From the NCBI RefSeq assembly GCF_002412335.2, contig NZ_NXIB02000015.1, positions 1 through 39,238 of the forward strand: DNA of 39,238 nucleotides. Direction: 5' to 3'. Numbering within the stretch: the stretch's first letter is position 1; each line of letters opens with the position of its first letter. Origin of the DNA: Tychonema bourrellyi FEM_GT703 (lineage in GTDB: Bacteria; Cyanobacteriota; Cyanobacteriia; Cyanobacteriales; Microcoleaceae). Positions 7,900 through 15,016 of this stretch are shown here, piece by piece. The notes beneath the pieces are model-generated. The model did no database searches. It saw nothing but the letters and a program-made list of their open reading frames with translations, and was not told the DNA's origin. Both the position numbers and the translations under genes were made by a program.

Positions 7900-9912
7900 A
7901 TGTCGTTGTCGATCGCATTGTTGTTAGCCGCCAGTTTCGCCCTCGGTGCTCTACCACTAACTAAATGGATGGTGCAAGTTCTTTCTGGCAAAGATTTGAG
8001 GGTTTTGGGCACAGGGAATGTTGGCGTGTCGGCTGCTTTCATTCACGGGGGAAAGTTGGCTGGAATTGCTGCGGTGTTGGCGGAAATTGCCAGAGGAATT
8101 ATACCAGTTGTGGCTGCGCGATTTTGGTTGCCGGATCAAAGCGCGATCGCACTTACTGTCTTAATTCCTCTAGTTGCAGGTAGATATGCGATCGCCCGTG
8201 GTGGAGGCGTGACCAACGCTGTTTGGGGCATTTTGGCATTTTCCCCGCCAGTGGCTATCTCATCGGGCATTTCGGGGCTGCTGGTGTGGGGTTTGGCTGA
8301 GGTTGTGTGGACTCAGGGCGATCGAACCAGGCTGTTTGCTACCCGTTGCGGATGTCTTTGTACTCCCATCTGGGTTTGGGTATGGCGACAAAATGCCACA
8401 GAATTTTTAGCAGCAACAGCATTAGCTTTTTTACTCTTCACAATTAGTCTGCTTCAGGGTGACGATATGGCTTTATCTAAATCAGAAAAATTGCTTTCTC
8501 TCGATGACTCCCTAGATGCCAAAGTTTGCGGTGACAAAGCCGCGAAATTGTCTCAACTGAAACGAGCCAATTTCAATGTACCGCCCGGTTGGATAGTATT
8601 GAATGAATCGGGAATTGGGAATCGGGCATCGGGCATCGGGCATCGGGCATCGGGCATCGGGCATCGGGCATCGGGCATTGGGAATTTAGGAAATACTGAG
8701 GAATCGTCAATTCCTAATTCTTTAATTGCAAATCTAAAATCCAAAATCCAAAATCGAATGATTGTGCGCTCTTCGGCTGTGGGAGAAGACGGCGATATTA
8801 GTTCGGCTGCTGGACAATATCAAACCATTGGGCCTGTTTTCACAGAAACAGAATTAATCGATGCCATTCATCGCTGTCGCCAGTCTTATTGGACTTCCGA
8901 AGCAGTTGCTTACCGCCGCCAGCGACAATTACCCGACACCCAAATGGCTGTATTAATTCAGCCTTATATTGATAGCAAATTTGCCGGAGTTATGTTCACC
9001 CGCAATCCTTTAGATGGCGGTTCCCAGATAATTATTGAAGCTTTACCAGGAGGAGCAGAATCTGTTGTTGGTGGACAATTTACGCCAGTGCATTTAGAAA
9101 TTGATTTTAGGACATCTGAAACTTTAGAAAAAAGTTTAATTGAAATTGGGAAATCAGAAACCGGGTTTTTTTACGAAAATACTTCGTCGCCATCCGCAGA
9201 TTCGGTAAAAAACCCGGTTTCTTTGGTCGGAGTGCGTAAGTCTTGTGAACTTGAAACTAATTTAATTATTGATAAATCAGTCGTAGCAGAATTAGTTAAA
9301 TTAGCGCAAGCAATCGAAGCCTTTTTTCACGGAATTCCCCAGGATATTGAGTGGAGTTGGGATGGCGAAAAACTGTGGATTTTGCAAAGCCGCCCGATTA
9401 CCAATTTGCAGCCGTTTTGGACGCGAACTATTGCCGCAGAAGTGATTCCCGGTGCAATTCGCCCGCTAACTTGGTCGATTAATCGCCCGCTGACTTGTGG
9501 GGTTTGGGGAGAAATATTCAAAGTGGTTTTAGGCGAGAGAGCGGCTAATTTAAACTTTAATGAAACAGCAACTTTGCTGGGTTCTCATGCTTATTTTAAT
9601 GCGACTTTGTTGGGCGAAATCTTTCGGATGATGGGATTACCGGAGCAGGGTTTGGAATTTTTGCTGAGAGGGCAGAAGATGGGCAAGCCGCCTTTGGGGA
9701 AGATTTTGCCCTCTTTGCCTGGTTTGTGGCGTTTGGTGCAGCGAGAGAGGGCGCTGAATGCAGAATTTAGGAAAGGGGGAGATTGGGAGAGGGGGAGATT
9801 GGGAGAGGGGGAGATTGGGAGAGGGGGAGATTGGGCTACCAATTCCCAATGCCCGATGCCCAATTCCCCATGCCCAATTCCCAATTCCCAATTCCCAATT
9901 CTGAGTATCTAA
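7900..9912 (+). CDS. PlsY-like / ATP-grasp fusion protein, N-terminal part of an interrupted gene
   Basis: The first about 190 residues are a polytopic membrane domain resembling glycerol-3-phosphate acyltransferase PlsY: GTGNVG stands where PlsY has GSGNxG, and a weak ARGGGVTNA replaces the FKGGKGVAT motif, so acyltransferase activity is doubtful. From about 193 ([10 protein letters not shown]) it becomes the ATP-grasp nucleotide-binding domain of PEP-synthase-like enzymes ([51 protein letters not shown]). Three repeat insertions interrupt it at residues about 242-260, 420-441 and from 626. The last one shifts the frame and the chain ends at 9912 in repeat-derived sequence. The rest of the gene continues in another frame (9783-11015). 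Full length would be about 1,040 aa. Confidence 0.75.
   Translation: MSLSIALLLAASFALGALPLTKWMVQVLSGKDLRVLGTGNVGVSAAFIHGGKLAGIAAVLAEIARGIIPVVAARFWLPDQSAIALTVLIPLVAGRYAIARGGGVTNAVWGILAFSPPVAISSGISGLLVWGLAEVVWTQGDRTRLFATRCGCLCTPIWVWVWRQNATEFLAATALAFLLFTISLLQGDDMALSKSEKLLSLDDSLDAKVCGDKAAKLSQLKRANFNVPPGWIVLNESGIGNRASGIGHRASGIGHRASGIGNLGNTEESSIPNSLIANLKSKIQNRMIVRSSAVGEDGDISSAAGQYQTIGPVFTETELIDAIHRCRQSYWTSEAVAYRRQRQLPDTQMAVLIQPYIDSKFAGVMFTRNPLDGGSQIIIEALPGGAESVVGGQFTPVHLEIDFRTSETLEKSLIEIGKSETGFFYENTSSPSADSVKNPVSLVGVRKSCELETNLIIDKSVVAELVKLAQAIEAFFHGIPQDIEWSWDGEKLWILQSRPITNLQPFWTRTIAAEVIPGAIRPLTWSINRPLTCGVWGEIFKVVLGERAANLNFNETATLLGSHAYFNATLLGEIFRMMGLPEQGLEFLLRGQKMGKPPLGKILPSLPGLWRLVQRERALNAEFRKGGDWERGRLGEGEIGRGGDWATNSQCPMPNSPCPIPNSQFPILSI
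8623..8678. repeat. 8x CGGGCAT heptamer array inside the PlsY fusion gene
   Basis: Eight perfect CGGGCAT units translate to a GIGHRAS-type repeat between the GWIVLNE and [12 protein letters not shown] parts of the ATP-grasp domain. A second intergenic-style repeat (AAATCTAAAATCCAAAATCC, about 8730-8750) follows in the same insertion. The present copy number keeps the frame; a single-unit change would break it. Confidence 0.92.
9157..9222. repeat. AGAAACCGGGTTTTT palindromic element inside the PlsY fusion gene
   Basis: AGAAACCGGGTTTTT at the left is inverted at the right (AAAAACCCGGTTTCT) around about 36 nt. It is read in frame as about 22 extra residues (from ETGFFYEN to NPVSL). A sister copy lies outside genes at 20097-20159. 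Confidence 0.8.
9777..9903. repeat. Double tandem array (16-mers then heptamers) that shifts the reading frame
   Basis: Three full copies plus partial copies of a 16-mer, GATTGGGAGAGGGGGA (from 9781), are followed by eight AATTCCC/AATGCCC-type heptamers (9841-9896) and a partial ninth. The array joins the two open frames of the PlsY fusion gene. Both unit lengths equal 1 modulo 3, so unit gain or loss changes frame. Confidence 0.92.
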
Positions 9913-11015
9913 CGGAATTGTTGGATAGAGCCGAGCAAATTCAGGAGTGGTTAAAGCCAATTACTTACTACAATATATTAGGTCCGATCGGGCTGGCAAT
10001 CCGCAAATCAATTTTTCGGGTTCCCGATGAATGGCTGGACAATGACAGCGCACCGGAAATCGCATCGGTCCGAGCTTTGCAGCAGTTAGCCCAAAAGTTG
10101 CGACAAGCTGCAATTTCCCAATCAGACGGAACTATTTCAAGAGCAGAATTAACACAGTTATTTGCTGAAAGTTCGGCTTTGCAATCAGAGTTTGCAGAGT
10201 GGCTTGATAGTTACGGATATTTGAGCGAAGTGGGAACTGATATCGCTGTTGCTACTTGGCGAGAACAACCAGAATTTTACCAAAAGTTACTGATAACTAT
10301 GGCTCAAAAACCTGCTACTTTAGGCGAAAAGCGAAAATTAAGCTTGACTTTTTGGCAGAAGTGGCGGTTAGATAAATGTCAGGAGCGAGCTACAGTCAAA
10401 AATGAGATTAGCGAAATCTATGCGCGGTTGTTGGCTCATTTACGCTGGACTTTTTTGGAGATAGAAGCTGCTGGCTTAGCAATGCAGGTATTTGAGGAAA
10501 CTGGGGATATCTTTTATTTGGAGTTTGGGGAAATTCAGGAGTGGATACGCTCAAGTGCGAGTGTTTCATTTCGGGATAGGATTAGGGAAAGGCGCGAACA
10601 GTTAACAGCCGATCGCACTCGCACGATTCCCCCTGTAGTCTACGGCAATCTGTTGCCCAATTCTCAAAAAAGTGCGATCGCACCCACAACATCCGCAACT
10701 AACATCATCCAGGGAATTCCCGCCAGTATCGGCTGTGTCGAAGGTTTTGTCAAGATTTGTCGCACCGCGAGCACTGATTTGGGAGAAAATGCGATCGTAG
10801 TCGTCCCCTACACCGATGCAGGTTGGGCACCGCTGCTATTAGGAGCCACAGCAATTATATCTGAAGTTGGCGGCCAATTGTCTCACGGTGCGATCGTCGC
10901 CCGCGAATACAAAATTCCCGCAGTCATGAATATTGCTGAAGCTACAACTCGCTTCCGAGACGGTCAAAAAGTCCGAGTAGATGGCTATCTCGGCACTGTA
11001 GAATTGCTCGAATAA
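9783..11015 (+). CDS. C-terminal part of the PlsY/ATP-grasp fusion: linker and phosphohistidine domain
   Basis: Downstream frame of the same gene. Its first 40 residues are repeat translation and no convincing start codon exists, so it is probably not made independently. Genuine sequence starts at about [17 protein letters not shown], then a long helical linker, and ends with a PEP-utiliser mobile domain carrying the phosphohistidine motif [13 protein letters not shown]; the catalytic histidine codon is at 10884-10886. The protein ends right after this domain. The PEP/pyruvate-binding TIM barrel of PEP synthase is missing, so by analogy with rifampin phosphotransferase it would pass phosphate to some other acceptor. 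One added 7- or 16-nt repeat unit would join it to the N-terminal part. Confidence 0.7.
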   Translation: MGEGEIGRGGDWERGRLGYQFPMPDAQFPMPNSQFPIPNSEYLTELLDRAEQIQEWLKPITYYNILGPIGLAIRKSIFRVPDEWLDNDSAPEIASVRALQQLAQKLRQAAISQSDGTISRAELTQLFAESSALQSEFAEWLDSYGYLSEVGTDIAVATWREQPEFYQKLLITMAQKPATLGEKRKLSLTFWQKWRLDKCQERATVKNEISEIYARLLAHLRWTFLEIEAAGLAMQVFEETGDIFYLEFGEIQEWIRSSASVSFRDRIRERREQLTADRTRTIPPVVYGNLLPNSQKSAIAPTTSATNIIQGIPASIGCVEGFVKICRTASTDLGENAIVVVPYTDAGWAPLLLGATAIISEVGGQLSHGAIVAREYKIPAVMNIAEATTRFRDGQKVRVDGYLGTVELLE

Positions 11016-11073
11016 ACAGAGGTAAAAATGTAAAAACTCATACATTCTGTAGATATGTCAGGACTTGTTTAAT

Positions 11074-11185
11074 GCTATATAGCAATCCTAAATCATTTGT
11101 GAATTTCTTACTCCCTCCCCTTAATAAGGGGAGGGTTGGGGTGGGGTAAAAAACCTTACGACTCATTTAGGACTGCTATATATGC
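11074..11185. mobile_element. MITE-like element with TATATAGCARTCCTAAAT inverted ends
   Basis: Left end GCTATATAGCAATCCTAAAT (from 11074) is inverted at 11164-11185 with few mismatches. The centre holds a near-perfect 23-nt palindrome (CCCTCCCCTT...AAGGGGAGGG, 11113-11135) and a GTTGGGGTGGGGT tail. No gene is present; this is a typical cyanobacterial palindromic element. Confidence 0.75.
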
Positions 11186-11415
11186 AGAAAATCCTCGCTG
11201 TTCCAAACGGATCTAGCGAGGGGCGAGAATAGCTATTCTCGAATTATATAAAGTGGTGGCAGTGGCTTTTGTCGAGCCATTGCCATCTGTAGCCATCCTG
11301 TTTTAGACTCACAGATTTAGCCACACTGAAAAATTTCACAGCCACATATCTGCTTGAAGTCAATGCTGGAACTCTCATCAACCAGTCCAAGCAAGTCAAA
11401 GCAAAAAGTAAGTGC
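11186..11415. other. Gene-free spacer with palindromes downstream of cyAbrB
   Basis: With the preceding element this makes a 400-bp stretch without a gene. It holds a perfect 18-nt palindrome (CGAGAATAGCTATTCTCG, 11224-11241) and a 10-bp stem GGCAGTGGCT / AGCCATTGCC (11258-11284) that could end cyAbrB transcription on the minus strand. I see no coding pattern. Confidence 0.5.
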
Positions 11416-11805
11416 TTAGGCTACTTCTTCTTCTTGATCGATTTGGCGCAGGTGAATGTGCTTGCGTCCCAAAGAAATTTCAAACTCATCTCCAGGCTGG
11501 AGTTCCATCTGTTTGGTGTAAGCAGCTCCAATCAGCAAGTTGCCGTTAGATTGAACGCTAATCCGATAGCTAGCTGAACGTCCACCCCGTCCGTTGCCGT
11601 TTTGCTTACCATCTAGCTGAATGCCTTCTGCATCAATCAGAGCATTCAGGAATTTCATCATGTTGACCCGTTCTACTCCATTTTTGGTAACGGTGTAGTA
11701 GCCACAGGCTCTTGCTTTCTCTTCCTTGGTCAGGTTCTCTAGGTCTTTAACCTTTTTGATCAGACCTTCGCCTTCAAGGGGTTCAATGCTTTTCTTTTTA
11801 ACCAT
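11416..11805 (-). CDS. Cyanobacterial AbrB-type transcription regulator (cyAbrB1 class)
   Basis: 129-aa DNA-binding protein of the cyanobacteria-specific AbrB family, whose DNA-binding domain is C-terminal. The stretch KEEKARACGYYTVTKNGVER, then RVNMMKFLNALIDAEG and GRGGRSASYRISVQSNGNLL closely match what I remember of the Sll0359/CalA (cyAbrB1) class rather than Sll0822/CalB (cyAbrB2). The ending GDEFEISLGRKHIHLRQID carries the AbrB fold. Members are abundant global regulators affecting hydrogenase, nitrogen, carbon and superoxide dismutase genes. The gene is monocistronic, with a 263-bp AT-rich upstream region shared with the divergent Rrf2 gene. Confidence 0.92.
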   Translation of the reverse strand: MVKKKSIEPLEGEGLIKKVKDLENLTKEEKARACGYYTVTKNGVERVNMMKFLNALIDAEGIQLDGKQNGNGRGGRSASYRISVQSNGNLLIGAAYTKQMELQPGDEFEISLGRKHIHLRQIDQEEEVA

Positions 11806-12068
11806 CTACTGAGTCCTGAAATATTCAACTGGTGTACGGGTTTTTTCTTGGTTGCTTTTGGCTTGGCCAAGAAACTTTAGCTTTATAGCTGACTGTAAAA
11901 CTATATTACACCTATTGGCTGGATTATTAAACACTATTATCTAAATATTTTTAACAATGTGCACTTTTTTTTGAGAAGTAGCTGTCGATTGCTGGCAATC
12001 TCTAAACTGTGTAGCATAAGCTATCAGCTATCAGCTAGCTGAATATTTGCCCCAAATTTTAAAATCCA

Positions 12069-12512
12069 ATGAAGTTAACTGCACGCGGACACTACAGTGT
12101 CAAAGCTCTACTGGATCTAAGTTCGCAACCTCGGTTCGAGCCGACATCGGTAAAATCGATCGCGAAACGACAGGAGTTACCGGCTCCCTATCTCGAAAAA
12201 TTGCTGATTGAAATGCGACGAGCCGGTTTAGTTCAATCAGTTCGAGGTTCGCAAGGAGGCTATAAATTGGCTCGTGAACCCGCTCAAATCTCTCTAGGAC
12301 AAATCTTAGAGGCTGTAGGCGAAACTATTGAACCTTTGGCTCGACACTCTCCTGATGCTTCTCTTGCGGAGGACTGGGTAACTTTCAGTTTGTGGAACCA
12401 ATTGCACAAAAAACTGGTGCTGGCGCTTTACAGTATTTCTCTGGAAGACTTATACTATGATGTCCGAAGTTGGCAAGCTGCTCTGGGTGAAGAAACTAGC
12501 TTTATTATTTAG
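12069..12512 (+). CDS. Rrf2-family transcription regulator lacking cluster cysteines
   Basis: 147-aa winged-helix regulator. It begins MKLTARGHYSVKALLDLS and continues with the recognition region PAPYLEKLLIEMRRAGLVQS and the wing VRGSQGGYKLAREP, all diagnostic of Rrf2. Classical IscR/NsrR members bind Fe-S through three cysteines after the wing; this protein contains no cysteine at all, so it cannot ligate a cluster in that way. It is followed with no gap by a GFA-type gene (stop TAG and ATG are adjacent), suggesting co-transcription and perhaps translational coupling. Confidence 0.9.
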   Translation: MKLTARGHYSVKALLDLSSQPRFEPTSVKSIAKRQELPAPYLEKLLIEMRRAGLVQSVRGSQGGYKLAREPAQISLGQILEAVGETIEPLARHSPDASLAEDWVTFSLWNQLHKKLVLALYSISLEDLYYDVRSWQAALGEETSFII

Positions 12513-12941
12513 ATGGTAAGTTCAAAAATTCGATCGCCTGTCAATATGGATCACACACTTGTTATGTACGAAGGTGGCTGTCACTGTGGTGCTGTCCGCT
12601 TCCGAGTCGCGGTTGACAAACACGAAGCTGCTGATTGCAACTGTTCTATCTGTCACAAGAAGGGATTTTTGCACCTAATTGTACCACCAGAACATTTTAC
12701 ATTGCTAAGTGGCGAAGATGTTTTGACAACTTATACGTTTAATACGGGGATTGCCAAACATACTTTCTGCGGGATTTGCGGTATTCACCCGTTTTATCGA
12801 CCCCGATCGCATCCCGATCAATTTGATGTGAATGTCCGCTGTCTAGACTCCGATGCAATTGCTCAATTTCGGATCGTACCCTTTGATGGTGTTAATTGGG
12901 AGCAGAACGTGCACCTGCTGCGGGACGAAAACAATCTGTGA
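12513..12941 (+). CDS. GFA/CENP-V family zinc enzyme
   Basis: 142-aa protein of the glutathione-dependent formaldehyde-activating (GFA) family. The zinc ligands are visible in GGCHCGAVRF, CNCSICHKKG and CGICGIHPFYRPRSHP, and VNVRCLD follows as in the family. Many members are annotated as aldehyde- or glutathione-adduct enzymes without a proven substrate. ATG at 12513 directly follows the Rrf2 stop; a second ATG at 12546 (MDHTLVMYEGG) matches the normal family start and may be used instead. Linkage to the Rrf2 gene suggests it is a target or partner in a stress response. Confidence 0.88.
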   Translation: MVSSKIRSPVNMDHTLVMYEGGCHCGAVRFRVAVDKHEAADCNCSICHKKGFLHLIVPPEHFTLLSGEDVLTTYTFNTGIAKHTFCGICGIHPFYRPRSHPDQFDVNVRCLDSDAIAQFRIVPFDGVNWEQNVHLLRDENNL

Positions 12942-12963
12942 ACTTAAAACCGTATCTATATAA

Positions 12964-13034
12964 TAGACATCTCCATAAAAGCCAGTCTTGAACAGGCAGG
13001 ATGCCTGTTCCACAATAAATATGGTCGAGGTCTA
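12964..13034 (-). mobile_element. 71-bp MITE, copy 1 (upstream of cbiB)
   Basis: TAGACATCTCC at the left and GAGGTCTA at the right bound a 71-bp element whose core is the palindrome GAACAGGCAGGATGCCTGTTC. It is inverted relative to the copies at 13618-13688 and 32722-32792, which have exactly the same length. It ends one base before the cbiB start codon, and its right end GAGG acts as that gene's apparent ribosome-binding site. Confidence 0.88.
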
Positions 13035-14189
13035 ATGATGTCGGATGAATTTGCTGTTTTGATTTTAGCTGCTGTATTAGATTACTCGATCGGCGATCCT
13101 TGGGGTTGGCCACATCCTGTACAGGCGATGGGTTGGGCGATCGATCGCTATACTCGGCTTGTCTTTAATATCTGGAATAATCCCCCAGGTAAAAGGCCGA
13201 ACTTGGTCGATAGTCTCCCAGGCGATCGACCTAAACTGCTGCTCAGGTGTGCTGGTATAATCCTGGCGATCGGGCTGATTCTAGGCAGTTATACTGTCAG
13301 TTGGTCGATCGTGCAAGCTGCTAGTTGGGTGCATCCTCTGTTCGGTATTGCGATCGCGAGCATTTTACTAGCAAGTTGTTTTGCCGCCCGGAGTTTGAGA
13401 GCGGCTGCTGAGGATGTGCTGACGCCTCTAAATGTGGGAGATTTAGTCAAGGCGCGAGAACGGTTGAGTCTTTATGTCGGTCGGGATACTGAAAATTTAT
13501 CCCAGTCAGAAATTCTCCGAGCATTGTTAGAAACTGTAACAGAGAATGCAGTCGATGGTGTAACAGCCCCACTATTTTATGCCTTAGTTGGGTTCGCCAT
13601 ACCACATCTATATCTATTAGACCTCTCCAATGATTATTGTGGAACAGGCATCTTGCCTGTTCAAAACTGGCAATTCTTGCGATGTCTATTAAGTGTTAGG
13701 AATTTGCCGATCGCCGATTACTCTATGTCAATGAGTGCGATCGTCCCCTTGGCGATCGCCTATAAAGCAGCCAGTACCTTAGATTCTACAGTCGGCTACA
13801 AAGAAGCACCTTACACCGATTTAGGATGGTTTAGCGCCAAACTAGAAGATGTGCTGACATGGCTTCCTTGTCGGTTAACAGTGATTACTTTAGCCCTTAT
13901 ATCTGGAAAACCCTTGTACATTTGGAGGATGTGTCAGAGAGATGCGGTTAAAGATGCTAGTCCCAATTCCGGTTGGAGTGAATGCGCCTACGCCGCCATC
14001 TTGGGAGTGCAACTAGGAGGTACAAATTCCTATCGGGGAGTTATTAAACACAAACCACTGTTAGGCGATCCGAATCAATCGATCGCAGCGGAGCATATTT
14101 CCCAAGCCATGCAATTAACTCGGTATTGCTTTCTGATTTGGTTGGGATTATCATTGCTTTTTTATGCTTGCTTCGTTTTTGTCCGCTAA
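13035..14189 (+). CDS. cbiB: Adenosylcobinamide-phosphate synthase CbiB/CobD with an inserted segment
   Basis: 384-aa polytopic membrane enzyme that attaches the aminopropanol arm to adenosylcobyric acid in cobalamin synthesis. Family landmarks: DYSIGDPWGWPHPVQAMG, GRDTENLSQSEILRALLETV, ENAVDGVTAPLFYALVG, AYKAASTLDSTVGYKEAPYT, AKLEDVLTWLPCRLT and LGGTNSYRG. Between the APLFYALVG and VPLAIAYK blocks, adjacent in most homologues, lie about 47 extra residues. Codons 196-218 of these are an in-frame MITE. The catalytic landmarks lie outside the insertion, so activity is possible. The start region is set by another MITE copy: GAGG at 13027-13030 lies 4 nt before ATG 13035 and 7 nt before the ATG at 13038. 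Confidence 0.92.
   Translation: MMSDEFAVLILAAVLDYSIGDPWGWPHPVQAMGWAIDRYTRLVFNIWNNPPGKRPNLVDSLPGDRPKLLLRCAGIILAIGLILGSYTVSWSIVQAASWVHPLFGIAIASILLASCFAARSLRAAAEDVLTPLNVGDLVKARERLSLYVGRDTENLSQSEILRALLETVTENAVDGVTAPLFYALVGFAIPHLYLLDLSNDYCGTGILPVQNWQFLRCLLSVRNLPIADYSMSMSAIVPLAIAYKAASTLDSTVGYKEAPYTDLGWFSAKLEDVLTWLPCRLTVITLALISGKPLYIWRMCQRDAVKDASPNSGWSECAYAAILGVQLGGTNSYRGVIKHKPLLGDPNQSIAAEHISQAMQLTRYCFLIWLGLSLLFYACFVFVR
13618..13688 (+). mobile_element. 71-bp MITE, copy 2 (inside cbiB)
   Basis: TAGACCTCTCC ... GCGATGTCTA with core palindrome GGAACAGGCATCTTGCCTGTTC, 71 bp, lying wholly inside cbiB. Element ends are TA on both sides; if TA is the duplicated target, net insertion is 69 bp, exactly 23 codons (196-218), leaving the frame intact. 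Confidence 0.9.
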
Positions 14190-14246
14190 CTGTCGATCCG
14201 CCAACAGCCAGCAATTAGCAACAGCTCCCAATTACCGGACTTTTTT

Positions 14247-14780
14247 ATGACTAAAATTATCGAAATTTTATCCCCGGATGAAGTGCGCCGCACTCTCACC
14301 CGCATCGCTTCCCAGATTGTGGAAAAATCTGGTGATCCAGGAGAGTTAGTTTTGTTAGGTATTCATACTAGAGGAGTGCCTTTAGCCCAAATTCTCGCGG
14401 CTCAAATTGAAGTCCTCGAACAAGTCAAAGTATCGGTGGGTGCTTTGGATATTACGTTTTATCGAGATGATTTGGATCGAGTTGCGCTACGAACACCAGC
14501 TAAAACAGAAATTCCCTTCGATTTGACGGGCAAAACAGTTGTGTTGGTAGATGACGTTATATATAAAGGTAGAACGATTCGAGCGGCGTTGAATGCAGTA
14601 AATGATTATGGACGACCGGAGAAAATTTGGTTGGCAGTTTTAGTCGATCGCGGACACCGAGAAGTACCGATTCAGCCCGATTTCACAGGGAAAAAGTTGC
14701 CTACGGCGAAGGAAGAACAAGTTAAGGTTTATGTTTTCGATGTTGACGGGCGTGACGGAGTGGAGTTGATTAAGGGTTGA
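14247..14780 (+). CDS. pyrR: PyrR, pyr regulator / uracil phosphoribosyltransferase
   Basis: 177-aa PyrR-type phosphoribosyltransferase. The PRPP-binding loop [18 protein letters not shown] is complete, with the N-terminal [11 protein letters not shown] and the C-terminal [21 protein letters not shown] typical of PyrR. Family members convert uracil plus PRPP to UMP and, in Gram-positives, attenuate pyr operons by RNA binding; the RNA role in cyanobacteria is uncertain. It lies 57 bp after cbiB. Uracil salvage by this enzyme could serve the URC-type operon at 21.1-24.7 kb, but that link is inference. Confidence 0.92.
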   Translation: MTKIIEILSPDEVRRTLTRIASQIVEKSGDPGELVLLGIHTRGVPLAQILAAQIEVLEQVKVSVGALDITFYRDDLDRVALRTPAKTEIPFDLTGKTVVLVDDVIYKGRTIRAALNAVNDYGRPEKIWLAVLVDRGHREVPIQPDFTGKKLPTAKEEQVKVYVFDVDGRDGVELIKG

Positions 14781-14838
14781 AGTATGACGTTATAGGGCAT
14801 AGGGCATAGGGCATTTTGAAAACCGCTAGAGAATGCCT

Positions 14839-14871
14839 AGAACCCCGACTTCTTGAAGAAGTCGGGGTTCT
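14839..14871. terminator. Perfect 16-bp palindrome downstream of pyrR
   Basis: AGAACCCCGACTTCTT and its exact inverse surround one central base. It follows pyrR by 58 bp and may terminate it, but it also belongs to the dispersed CCCCGACTTCTTGAAG family (2875, 35609). Three AGGGCAT heptamers (14794-14814) lie between it and pyrR. Confidence 0.5.
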
Positions 14872-14900
14872 AATATGGCGCTAAATTTTCTTGGTCAAAA

Positions 14901-14938
14901 TCGGCAGTGCAGGAGTTGAACCTGCCTGGGACGAATTA
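14901..14938 (-). tRNA. tRNA(CAU) 3' exon (nucleotides 36-73)
   Basis: Read on the minus strand this is U36 of the anticodon, the anticodon-stem 3' strand TTCGT, a 5-nt variable loop, T-arm GCAGG-TTCAACT-CCTGC, acceptor strand ACTGCCG and discriminator A. CCA is not encoded. The acceptor strand pairs perfectly (7/7) with CGGCAGT of the 5' exon 2.3 kb away at 17280-17286. Joined to that exon it gives a 73-nt class I tRNA with loop CTCATAA. Confidence 0.85.
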
Positions 14939-14944
14939 GTTGCC

Positions 14945-15013
14945 TAAGAAGAAGAGTTACCTCTTATTCTCGGCTGCCAAACCGGACGTACACCTTTCAG
15001 CGTATCCGGCTTT
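14945..15013 (-). ncRNA. Group II intron domains V and VI
   Basis: On the minus strand, domain V (about 15013-14979) begins AAAGCCGGA and ends TCCGGTTT, with the AGC catalytic triad and the GAAA tetraloop inside CGCTGAAAGGTG. Domain VI follows as a GCCGAGAATAAGAG... / CTCTTCTTCTTAGGC stem with GTAA loop. The stop codon of the reverse transcriptase lies 4 nt before domain V. Confidence 0.85.
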
Positions 15014-15016
15014 ACG

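Noticed and set aside
9700..9912. Programmed ribosomal frameshift joining the PlsY fusion halves
   Set aside because: No slippery heptamer with a stem was evident; the frame change lies within variable-number tandem repeats, which explains it more simply.
7900..11015. Phosphoenolpyruvate synthase
   Set aside because: The protein ends after the phosphohistidine domain; the PEP/pyruvate-binding barrel is missing.
12942..13034. Cobalamin riboswitch before cbiB
   Set aside because: The 93-bp leader is almost wholly the 71-bp MITE; no B12-box pattern was seen.
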